Shown here: in pieces, positions 46,346-59,685 of the stretch | Numbering within the stretch: the first letter of the stretch is position 1 | Layout of the letters: every line of letters starts with the position of its first letter | Assembly (NCBI GenBank): GCA_017354895.1 | Contig: CP071498.1 | Location: 1,984,001-2,048,000 of the forward strand | Source: Podospora comata | Lineage: Eukaryota; Ascomycota; Sordariomycetes; Sordariales; Podosporaceae | Length of the DNA: 64,000 nucleotides | Reading direction: 5' to 3' | The notes under the pieces: generated by a model | The model's database searches: none | Seen by the model: only the letters and a program-made list of their open reading frames with translations | What the model was told of the DNA's origin: nothing | Position numbers and translations under genes: made by a program

Positions 46346-48344
46346 CTAATACAGCCCCTGAAAAACAGCCGCAATCCCCCCCTTATCCCACTTAACCCTC
46401 CCCTGCCCTCCCTTCTTCCCCTTGTCAATCTCATGATACCGGTCCCAAAACCGACAGTACAGCGGCTCAATCATGTTCTGCATGTCCTTCGCAAATTGCC
46501 CCCTCACCTCCTTCTCCATGCTATAACTCTTGTGCTTCTGCACCATGTCCTCAAACCCAGCATTAAACAACTGAAACTTCTCCTTGATCTCCGCCTTGTC
46601 CTTGCTCCCCAACCCCTTCATGATACTGGCACTATCCACCGCCCCTTGCCCGCTCGTCGGTCTCCCACCACCCGACCTGCCACCTTGCCCAGTCTTGATC
46701 ATGTCGAACAAATGCACCGACACATCCTTGCAAGCTTCCATGTAGAGCGAGGTGGCCTTCTTTCTCCAGGCTTCGAGCACACCCAACCGGCCTTGGAGGA
46801 GAGGTCCAAGGTCGGATTGGAGAATCATCCTCTCAATGATGACGACGCTGTTGGCTAAAAAGACGCCCATGACAGGTTTCTTTTGGAGGATCAACCGTGC
46901 CCGGCCGTCGAGGGACATCATCAACGCTTCGATGGTGTCAGTGCAGTAGTGCGCAAAGATTTCCTTGCCATCGGCCCCGACGTCGAAAGACGCAAGACTA
47001 GGGATGGCGTCCCCTACTGCCCCGCTTCTCGAGGCGCTGACAGACTTCCAGTTCCCATCTCCCAACGAAACCATAATGCTCGATATTGGGCGGAGAAAGT
47101 CCACCATTGTCTGTAGTCTCTGCATGGTTTCCGAAATGATTGGTATTGGCGCGCCGTCCTGGGGCAGTGTCTGTAAAGAGTTGACCCGCCGCTTTGTGTC
47201 CTCCAACAGCTCAGCAAGGGAAGACTTGGCGGTTTCCCGGACTGGTTTGAGAGAGGCGGCCAGTGAACTCTTGAGCTCGCCTGTCTTGGCCTCGAGGTTG
47301 TTGGAGAGTGCTGAGATAATCTCGACGATCTCGTAGGCGAGGTAGCAGTCTGTGTTCATGTGCTGTTTGATGTGACCGTTCAGTTCTCGCAGTGTCCTTC
47401 CCAGCTCTACCAGGGCCGGCTGGCAGGTTGCTTGAAAGACGGAACCCCAGTCTTCTCTCGTGAAAATGTTGCAGATGTTTTCGTACTCGGAGAGGAACAG
47501 TCCCTCCATCGCCTGCGCGTAGGTGCCTATTCCGTTGGTGCCCGCCCGGTAGATTGCGTCTGGGTTCTTCTTCTTTGCCGTGTTGCTGCTGGCCGCGGCC
47601 ATGTTTACTAGTGACGAAGAGAGATATTGCGATCTTATTTCGGCATAGATCTTTGCTACTGGTGATTCTTGTGGTGGATTAGCCCCTGCAGTTTGCTGAT
47701 TTACAAATGAGTTCATCAGGCCGAGTTTGTTGAACTTGTCTTGTGACAACACTGGGAACGCCTTGTTCTTCGTGATGAAGTGTAATGGTTCGATCATTCT
47801 TGGTGTTTCGCTTCGTAATAGTTTGTCGAAAGCATTCTCGAGCTGGGAGTTGCCGAGCTTAACCAGGCGCTGGAGTTCGGCGACGGTCTGTTGGGTTGAT
47901 CGAAGGTTGGAGGCCTTCATGTCGTCGAGGGCCTTATTAAGACGCTTGATTGAACCAAGGTAGTTGGAGAGGCCGGCCTTGTCGGGGCCCATTCGGATAA
48001 TCTGTTCTTCGTCATTCTTGCTGTCTGCTGGCTGTCGTAGACGTTCAATAGCTGCAATGACGGAATCGATGTCTGAGAAAGAGTGGCACGTCAGCTCCGG
48101 TTGCAGATGAGCTGGCAGCTGGTGGCTACACACTATTGCCGAGTATCTGTAGTCTTCTTGTCTCGCCGTTGAGAGGTCCGGCGACATCACGAACGCTCTT
48201 CCCTGTAGCTTCTAGTCTTCCCAAGCAAGCTTGGATCTTCTTGGTCAACTGGGTGGTCTTTTCGAGGCGCGAGTTGAGAACGTCGACCTCGGCGCGGGCT
48301 TCTTCGTCGGCGGCCGGTCGGCCATTGGCAAGCCCGACAGCCAT
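46346..48344 (-). CDS. exo70: Exocyst subunit Exo70
   Basis: Exocyst component that binds Rho GTPases and phosphoinositides at the plasma membrane to tether secretory vesicles at hyphal tips. Exons 48344-48134 and 48072-46346; the 61-nt intron (gtgtgt...ttctcag) gives LGNNIDSVIAAIERLRQP, the expected family sequence. 645 residues, usual for fungal Exo70. The protein is mostly helical: an N-terminal coiled coil (about 15-60) and the rod-like Exo70 domain from about residue 200. Basic residues cluster at the C-terminus (RVKWDKGG), matching the membrane-binding end. A Gly/Ser-rich linker (GQGGRSGGGRPTSGQG) lies between the last helical domains. Start is the first ATG in frame. Confidence 0.94.
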
Positions 48345-48953
48345 CCTGTGGCGATTCGGTCGTCAGTCGGGGGAAGCAATGTGCGCTCGGGTTGTCGAGG
48401 TGCGAGTTGGAAGGTGTTTGCGATTGCGAATTGATGGATCTTGGACCAAGTCGGTTCAGGAACCCCAGGCTTGGCCCAGGCGCGGACATCCGCTGAACAG
48501 CTGCCAGGGTCCCTGGTGATTGTCCGCTATGTGTGGGGCATGTGGTGGCCAATCAGATCTCACAGTTCTTTAACCTCACTTACACGACTTACACCATGAA
48601 ACACTTCCCAAACCAGCAACGGAACAGAGGTGTTGAAGATATCTTGCAGAGTATCGAGCATTGAGATTCTCAAGGATTAAATTGAGGTATTGCAACCACG
48701 TATTCTATATCATCTCCATGGTCCTTTCTGCAGAATAGTAGAGCAGTATCTGAAACTGGAAGGAGTGGAAGCACCGAGTTGGGCCACCTGCAGGCACAGC
48801 TCACTTGTTCATGCTTTGTGCGCACAAAAAAAAAAGAAATGATGGGAATTTTCTCATAACAGAGGAGTCGTGTCCAGCACATTGCTCCATTCTTCTACAA
48901 TACAAGTCTTCCGCTCAAGCAGAAAATCAGATCCCCGCCCCCGTCAAACAACT
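48345..48953. other. Intergenic region upstream of exo70
   Basis: Promoter of exo70 and 3' flank of the aminotransferase, both on the minus strand. No other gene seen. Confidence 0.6.
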
Positions 48954-50529
48954 TCAAACTTGTAGCGTTGCAAAGTAGTCGTCTACCAGCCTGCCAACTG
49001 TCTCCACAATCCACTCAACATCCTCTTTCTGAATATTGAAGGCCGGCGAGATTATGATATGGTCCCCCAGACGCCCGTCCGCCGAGCCTGCTCCAGGATA
49101 TACATTGATGCCGTATTTGGGGTCCAATCCAAGCTTGCTGATGACCATGGCTACATGAATTTCTTCCGGGAATGGTGTCGAGCTTTTCTTGTCCGAAACA
49201 AACTCGATTCCCCAGAACAGACCACGACCTCGAATATCAGCGACATTCGGGTGGTTGCCAATACGCCTTTTCAGCCCTTGAGATAGCAAGCGGCCCATGC
49301 TGGCAACATTTGCCACGAGGCTTTCTTCTTGGATGATGCGCTGGACTTCGAGGGCAGCCGCACAGCAAGCTGGATGGCCTTGGTAGGTGTGACCGTGAAC
49401 GAATACACTAGGCTAACAGTTAGCAGATTACTCGAACAATCGGCCATCACCACATACGAGCTTCCTTTCGCGATTCCATCAATGACCTTGTGGTTGGCCA
49501 ACAGCCCAGCTATTGGTTGATAGCCACCACCAAGCGCCTTTCCGATGGTTTGGATATCTGGAACGACACCCTCCTGTTGCCATGCGTGCAAGGTACCACT
49601 GCGGCCCATGCCACACATCACTTCGTCGAAAATCAGAAGTGCCCCATATTTGTCACATACGGCTTTCATAGCCTTGAAGTATCCGGGGACCGACGGCACA
49701 CAGCCTTGAGCCTAACGGAACAAATATTAGCACACTGCTGGATGATCCTAGGCTCAGTCAAGACATACTGCACCGACGATAGGCTCGGCAACAAAAGCGC
49801 AGACAGTCTCGGGCCCAACCTTCCGGAACTCCTCATCGAGCTCTTGCGCCAGCTCCGCGACATATTCCTCGTTGGTCTTTGTGGGAGCTTTGAACCGGGA
49901 TTCGTTGCATGGAGAGACCTGGGAAACGTTTTTCATCAAGAGTGGTTCAAACTTTTCGCGTCTGTACATGTGACCACCCATGGCCAACGCCCCAAGGGTG
50001 ATGCCGTGGTAGGACTGTCTCCGTGAGATAAAGCGAGTCCTCTGCGGCTGTGATGGTTTGACCTCGATAAAGTATTGCCTCGCGAGCTTGATAGCCGCCT
50101 CCATTGCTTCGGAGCCTGCTTCTGGTCAGCTTGGGAGCAAGAGGATACAACGTGACGAAAGAACTTCCCTGAGTTGACGATGTACGCCCGCGCCATCTGT
50201 CCTCCTGTCGAATCGACCAAGAAGCGACAGAGCTCTTCCTGTACTTTGGTGGTGTAGAAGACGGTACTGCAGTACGGGGCATCAAGGATCTGCCGATAAG
50301 CAGCGTCGGCCACTCTCTTGTTACGATAGCCTATACAGCTGACTGCGGCGCCTCCGGAGGCATCGAACACACGCCGACCATCTTCGAGGATTAGGTAGTT
50401 GCCTTCGCTTTTGGAAAGGACGAGGAAGTCTTCGGAAAGGTGTCTGTGCAACACAGCCGAGCTGCCGACTGCCTGGGCTCCGTCGGTGCCTTTCATTTCG
50501 GCCTGGGGGTCAAGCTTGATCAACACCAT
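48954..50529 (-). CDS. Class III (omega) PLP aminotransferase
   Basis: Fold-type I PLP enzyme of the ornithine/GABA/adenosylmethionine-type aminotransferase class; the amine donor is not identifiable from sequence. Four exons: 50529-50169, 50115-49769, 49711-49458 and 49407-48954, joined by introns of 53, 57, 50 nt length class, giving 471 residues. Family features: GGAAVSCIGYRN, NSGSEAMEAAIKLARQY at the first junction, the PLP Asp in LLIFDEVMCGMGRSG, and the Schiff-base lysine in TIGKALGGGYQPIAG. The later introns use gtatgt donors. The first junction has no GT: its intron would start GGAAGT where GTAAGT is expected (50168). A canonical alternative at gtcacg (50156) would insert four residues and leave a 41-nt intron. 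No targeting signal is seen. Confidence 0.85.
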
Positions 50530-53500
50530 GGTGACGAACAGTATGAGCTTGTGTTGAGTTCACTTGGGTTTGACGGAGACCGCTTGCCCGGGGAGAGCAT
50601 ACATACTGGCCTATTTGTATGCGGAACATGGCTCCCCATCTCAACAGTCCACGGGCGAGCACACTACAACCTTGTCCTGACCAAGGGACAAGAGCGCGGA
50701 ATTCCTGGCCAATCCTACCACCGCGGACCAATTTCCAGCACATACATGCGGGGCAGCCCACCGACATACCCGTCAACATGCTGGAAGCATATGGGATGGA
50801 GACTCTTTGTCTGGGTCGTGGACAAGTGGACCTCCGGGTGCTGGCATGATTCGCCGACCTCCACGACCAGCACTGCACCATCCACTAGTCTAGCTCCTAC
50901 TTGTCTAGGAGGGGCCCTGGAGAATCGATAACAAACCTTCTCAGCTTCCATTTTGGACGACACGAACAAAACACGCATTGGAGACAGCTTCAGGAGAGCA
51001 CCAGAGGTCATATGTCAGGCACACCCTTAGGACCGGATACAAGGGGTAACACATGTCACACGTGCAACAAACGACCTGCACTCTGCCGCCTTCAAACCGC
51101 CCTCGAGGTGGTTGTTGCTGCTGTGCGACCATGGACTTCAAAGCCCCCTTCGGCAGCCGCACGTCCACGCGGCGGAAGCTTGGGTGTGAGGGGTAAAAAG
51201 CCAAGGGGTCTAATTCGGCATGCCGATTTCGGCCCAAGTTGTCGATTATCACCCGCAGCCACCCTGGTCCTGTCTCTACCAAACAACGCAGGATTATCAG
51301 GAAATCCTCCCGCTTCACACCAACAGGCTGCTTGACGCCAGCTCTCCATGTCGTACTAGAGCTCAGCTTACCACATAGATTCGTTGACATTTCCCTTCCT
51401 GGACATCCTTTGGCCCGCTGACAATGGCTATCGCCGGGCGACTTGGTCCTCGTTCGGCCCCTTCGGGATGGCACCCCCAGCTTACTCGGCAGGCCGAGGG
51501 GAGCCGCACGGGCCTTCGGCACGTCTCTTGCCGAAGATAAAGAGCGACCACTCAGCCTCGCCAGACCTCCATCCCGATACCACAGTCCGAGGCCTGATGG
51601 TGATGATATGACACATGCGTCGAGACCTATAGAGGTGCTTTCACCATACCATCCAATGCGACATCCAACCTTTGAAGGTTTATGCCGCTGACACACACCG
51701 CTTGTTTTGTGCTATCGAGACCGTTGGTCTTCGTGATGGACCGTCTCCTATCTCGGGAGCATGGCCCTGTCATCAGTGTGACCACTGGCCTTCAGCCTCT
51801 GAATCATACAACCGGTATTGTATCTGTCAGCCAGGTTGGCATCAATCATACGAGTACGGCGCCTTCGGTGTGACTGTTTACCTGCTGAGTGGGATCTGCG
51901 TCTGAGGTGCTCCTCCGGCATTCCCTTTTCATATGACAGGGCCAACTAACACCGTCTCTCCTTGACGATTACTGGCCAAGTTCCCCGCATGCAGTCCGTT
52001 TTCTGGCGTCTACATTTTGCACAGGGCGAGTGCCGGATCGTGGCTTTTGCATGGTCATACTACTGCGGAATGTGATACCGGTACCCCCTCCGCTAGAGGT
52101 CGGTAGCCATACAATTTGTCTTTCCAAACTCACGAGTTCTGATCAAAGTTGAAGCAGCATTGCAACACGCATGATCTTGAGACGCGGTTCTAGAAAGTCC
52201 TGTTTCAGCCGCCAAACTCCTGAAGACTTCAATGCTGTACTTTTTCCACGCCTTTGCCCCTGGTCATCTTGGTGGGATGAAGCCCAGATTCTTCCATCAA
52301 CGTCAACATTGGCAGCATTCGCGGCTTGCCGTGAGAAGGTCTTAATTTGCGGGCTGGCTGCATCTGTTTCCGAGACAAGGGCATGCTTTCGGTGAGCCTT
52401 GAGGTTCACGGGACGAGCAATGCTGGTCTGTACTGATGCCACTATGCTTCTAGCCATTGAGCGATAAACCGCCACCTCGACTGGCAGTACTCCCTGGACT
52501 GTTCAGTTGAGGAGCGGGATGCGGGAGACCAGGATAGCCGTTGGCCAGGATTCACCCGCTCCCGTCACGAGAATAAGGGCGGCCACGTCAATTTCCTGAA
52601 CTTGACCTGGGGAGCCCAGCCTCCTTCCCGACAGTTCGGTAACCAATTAAATATATCTCTCGACGCTCGTATTGACAAGGATATCCATGGCTTGTTATGG
52701 TGCTGTCTGCATATCAAAGCACTCGGGTCTTGGTTGAGCCAGTTGAAAAACAAAGCACCCGTCTAGAAGGTGCTTGGATGGTGGTATCGTAGGAAAAGGA
52801 GGTGGCGAGCCCTGCTACATACCTACGGGGGCCTCTGTTTGGCTTTATCTACCCCAATCTCGAACCAATGACACTACTCAGACTCTCGATAGACAAAAGA
52901 CACCAAGCCTTGGTGTCATAGCAGAGGGCGTTGCGCAACATTGGACCGCATGATACCGAGACCCAATGCGGGAAAGCCTCTCAAGCACACATTGGAGGGA
53001 AGAAGGAGAGACAACAACAATAGCGGCCCGCCAGAAGCCGCGAGGCTCGCACGGAAGGAAGGAAGCAGGATGTTGATTCTCGTATTGGTTCGGGAATCAT
53101 GGAAGAACCCAGGCGGACTGCTGCCTTCAGTGGGCAAGAATGGGACAGCGGGACAGACAGTGTGTTCATGGTCATGGGGACTTGTTTTTTCTCTTCTTCA
53201 TGATGATGTGCAGGAAACACAGTCTGCCGACGTGCCCAAGTTCGCGCTGTTTGATAGGCACATCGTCGAGCTCGGGGAGGTTACGCTGTGTGTATATGTG
53301 CTGGCCTATTTACCTACCAGGCGGGCTCCTCCGATTTGTTGGAGGGTCGCTTGGTCTTTCAACCAGTAGTTACTCTACCTTGGGGTTGTTCTGGTGCTGT
53401 GGCTTGATAGTTTGATGCCCTGGGTTGTTGGAGGGCTGCAATATGACTAATGATAAGTTTTCTTGGGCAGCGGCAAGAAACTGTTGGTATCATGCTCTCC

Positions 53501-53634
53501 GCGGATAGAGAGGTTTATCTGCCCATCCGTGGTGATGTTCTGGCTTCCTGTGTGAATCGAAGTGTGTAGGTGTTGATACCAGTTAACAAAATCTTTCAGC
53601 TGCTTCAAAAGCCACAAGTCTGGCGCAGACTGTC
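50530..53634. other. 3.1-kb gene-poor region
   Basis: Upstream flank of the aminotransferase. A 251-codon minus-strand frame at 50941-51696 has no recognisable domain and is discussed as a finding. Nothing else was supportable. Confidence 0.5.
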
Positions 53635-53753
53635 ACATACGACCATAGCCAGCTAAAAATACGGCATCCCGTCCGCTCTGCCCTCGTCAAATAGCTGTGC
53701 GCCGAACTAGTACTCAGGTGGGTGACCACTGGGGAATCCTCGGTGTTGTATGT
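53635..53753 (+). rRNA. 5S ribosomal RNA (dispersed copy)
   Basis: About 119 nt. The ends ACATACGACCATAG and GTTGTATGT pair as helix I, and the internal promoter is recognisable (GCATCCCGTCCGCTCTGCC; TAGTACTCAGGTGGGTGACCAC). A T5 run follows directly, the polymerase III terminator. Scattered single 5S genes are the usual arrangement in filamentous ascomycetes. Some stems differ from versions I know, so it may be a variant or slightly decayed copy; pairing should be checked. Confidence 0.88.
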
Positions 53754-54405
53754 TTTTGCTCATTGCTCATTGCAGTGAATGAGCTCTTTTATATTTGAAG
53801 CATGGCTTTAATCAGCCCAACCAGGTATCTAGCCTATGGATAAAGAGGGCTGTAAGACTTTGCTATATTTTTTGGAGCTTGATCGAAAGGGGTTCGTTCA
53901 CCCTGGAGATTTCGCCTTCGGCCATGCTGTAAGCTTCTTTTGCTCTGAAACTGTCAAACATGTACTTTTGATGAATAGGAGGAAGACAGAGTATAATGAC
54001 AAGTCCACCATCTCCTTTGAATTATGAGAACGGCACAAAGGAGGTATTCCTACACACCGAGAGTTGACCTGGGTGAGAAGGTCAAGGTCAACACTGGCCG
54101 TGCACTGGCTGGGCAACCGTAAGGAAGCCCCGCAGTTGCATTGGACCTGAATCAATTAAAACCCCTGTCAGGGGCGACGCGCAGCAAACGCGAAACCGCG
54201 ACGGGACGCACGCTGGAGTCTGCTTTGCGAATGAATTCTCCCCACTCTCGTCGGTCAGGCATTGCCAGAGAAAGAACACCGCTTTCTGCCACTGTCCACA
54301 ACACAAACAACACCCACCCACCTTGACACATTGTGTCTTCTTCACCACCACCACCACCACCAAATCCAATTCCCATTTTGATACCCGGTGGACACATACG
54401 ACAAG
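53754..54405. other. Region between 5S rRNA and mcm3
   Basis: mcm3 promoter. ACGCG-core elements are listed separately. No gene seen. Confidence 0.55.
54176..54195 (+). promoter_or_regulatory. MBF/SBF-like cell-cycle elements upstream of mcm3
   Basis: GACGCGC at 54176-54182 and ACGCGAAA at 54188-54195, 210-230 bp before the start codon. ACGCG cores bound by MBF/SBF-type factors are characteristic of G1/S replication genes. Identification is by motif only. Confidence 0.5.
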
Positions 54406-57213
<2,808 letters not shown>

Positions 57214-57407
57214 GGGGTGGTTTGTGGGCATCATAGCACATGGGCTGGTTTATGGGTGTAGAACTGAAAGTAGAAAGCAAGCATGATGGATGGTCTTGTC
57301 ATTTTTCCATGAGAAACCCAACCGTGATTCGAATTCAACGCCATGCCTACCCCGCAACCCGCCAAAACAACACGAGATAAGAGAGATCTATGATCATCAT
57401 CTCAGTA

Positions 57408-58785
57408 TTACTTCCCCTCTCCCTCCCCCAACCCAACCCTCTCCATAAAGCTCTTCAACCTATCCCCCACCCGCTCCCCGTTCCACCTCTCCTCCTCCCC
57501 TTCCCCTTTCAACTCGGGCATACCAACCTGCTCAATAGCAAAACTCGCCGCCACGGCCCCCCACCCAACCGCCTCCTCAATCCCCTTCCCCCTCGCCAGC
57601 GCAACCCCCAACCCACCCAAGAAGGTATTGCCTCCCCCAGTCGCATCTTTCACCTTCTCCCTCCCCTCCTCCCCCGTCCAGTAAGCCGGCAACCACCTCT
57701 CAACCCCCTCGTCAACCTCAATCTCCTCCCTCGCCACCACCCCCTCCTCCTCCCCCACCCCCATCACTAACCCCCTAAACAGCTCCTCCATATCCGTCTC
57801 TTTCGTCAAACCCCCCCTGTGACCCACCACCTTCTTCATCGTCCTCTTCCTCCCCCCATTCCGCGCAATGTACGCCCCCTTTTCCCCCGCCCTAACAACC
57901 AGGGTATATGACTGCAGCGGCATGCTCGCCAACAGCTGCTCACACCCCTTCTCCACCGCTAGGGCATCAACCCCCCCATCCTCCAACACCCCTGTCCCCC
58001 CAAGAAAGCCAGCAAGCTCGGCGTGGTTGGGAGAGCAAACGTCCACCATCGGGAGGGTGTTTGTGCAATTGAGCAACTCTTCCGGTGTGCACAAATCCGG
58101 GACTGGCTCCCAGATTATAACTGGGCGGGTGTGCTCCTCTGATGGGCGTTGATGACTGTAGTACCTCTTTCTGGCTGAGAGGAAGGTGGTTACCAGTTCT
58201 TGGCAGCGGAGGGGGGAGCAGATGAGGTGGAGGGACTTGGTTGTTAGTAATACTGGGGAGAGGGAGGCAAGGTCGTCGGTTGTGAGGCGGCGTTTGGGGG
58301 TTAGGTAGCGGAAGGAGCGGTGGGAGGGGTCGAGGGGGTTGGAGTAACCGTTGTAGCCTTTTGTTGTGAGCCGGTCGGCGTTGTGGCGGAAGATGGCCGA
58401 GGTTTGCCAAGAGGAGAGGTGGGCCGATAGGGAGGGCGGGAAGTCTGAGCCGCAGTCGATTATCATGGATGTTGTTGATGACAAAAGGGGAGGGGGGGAG
58501 AAGAGGCGGGCGCCGAGGAGGGAGTATGTCCCTGCTCCGCCGGGGATGTTCAAACTGGGGGGGAGGGAGAGGGAGGGGGGGTGGTGGATTTCATCTTGAC
58601 AAGACAGTTAGTGATATGTTGGGGATATAAAGAGGGGGTGGGGGAGGAGTACCAATTATGAACATCCCCAAGGTAACAAAATCTATCTCTTGAGTGGGGG
58701 GGATTTCGTTCCACGATTCGAGTACTTCTTCCTCACCGGCGACGGCGTCTGTTGGGTCTGGCTCCGGCGGCGGTGGCGGTGTCAT
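57408..58785 (-). CDS. mak32: PfkB-family protein of the Mak32 type, probable pseudokinase
   Basis: PfkB (ribokinase-like) fold; yeast Mak32 is needed for stability of a killer-virus satellite structure, cellular role unclear. Exons 58785-58653 and 58594-57408; the 58-nt intron (gtactc...gtcaag) gives the expected FVTLGMFIIDEIHHPPSLSL. 439 residues. The N-terminal sugar-binding part contains NIPGGAGTYSLLGARL and FRYLTPKRR; the C-terminal nucleotide-binding part has VKDATGGGNTFLGGLGVALA. In active PfkB kinases this last motif reads GAGD or similar with a catalytic Asp; here Asn replaces it (GGGN), as I recall for Mak32 proteins in general. The start is the first ATG in frame; the tail (KGEGEEERWNGERVG) is highly charged. 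Confidence 0.82.
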
Positions 58786-59685
58786 GATGTCGGTTGCTTG
58801 CTTGCTTGGCAATCGGGATTCAAGACCGAACTGTTGTGTGACGCCTATTTCCCAAACAAAAGAATCACAAATATCTCGTGCCTTTTTGGTAACAAAAACG
58901 AGTGTGTCTGTGTGAAGGTCGATGAAATGAGCGAGTGGTGAGTCCTCAGTCGAACCATATCCCACCCCCACTCTCCAGTGGTCCACGCCCAGCTGAACCG
59001 CGATTGGAAGGCAACAACTCCAAAGATCCCAACCAAACAGCTGCCAACGTGGTGACTGGTTCAGGGCGAAGGTGCGGCCCAATTAGGTGACTTGCAGCAG
59101 CAGCTTCCAGCTCTTAAAAGCTTGCAGTTAAGCTCACCTAACCTACCACTTAAGCAAAAGGTGGGGCTGGTGCCAGCTATGCTATGCCATGCTATGCCCA
59201 CCTACATATACATACATATATATATATATATATATACACGTGTCATTCCTACATCCATCTCAAGGCACCACCTTATTTCACATCTGAGATATGATATTCG
59301 ACTATGCCATCATGCGAGTACATTCGTCTCTTATCAACTCCTACAACAACCGATCAAACAAAACCCATCATGTTACACAATACACCCTCTCCCAGCCTCA
59401 CCACGCTCAACATTCCCTATTCCATACATACCAAACGTCCAAAACTTCCAAAAAACATTCAAATAAGAATCCCATTTTGTCCCGCAAACAAAAATTCCCA
59501 AAAATCCCCCAACCCCCATATCAAGTACCTAAACTAAAAACCCAGGCTTTCCCATAACCCCATATCCCATGAAGCGAAATAATAAACACAGACACCACAA
59601 AAACATATCATGCCAACATATCCCTCCAATTATTTCTCTGTGTGTTTTCATCATTGCCCGTCCTGCCGCAAGCGTGTGAAAAAGC
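58786..59685. other. Intergenic region with (TA)n tract
   Basis: Upstream of the Mak32-like gene and downstream of the Ctf1-like gene. A TA-rich tract with CATA units lies at about 59203-59238. No gene. Confidence 0.55.
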
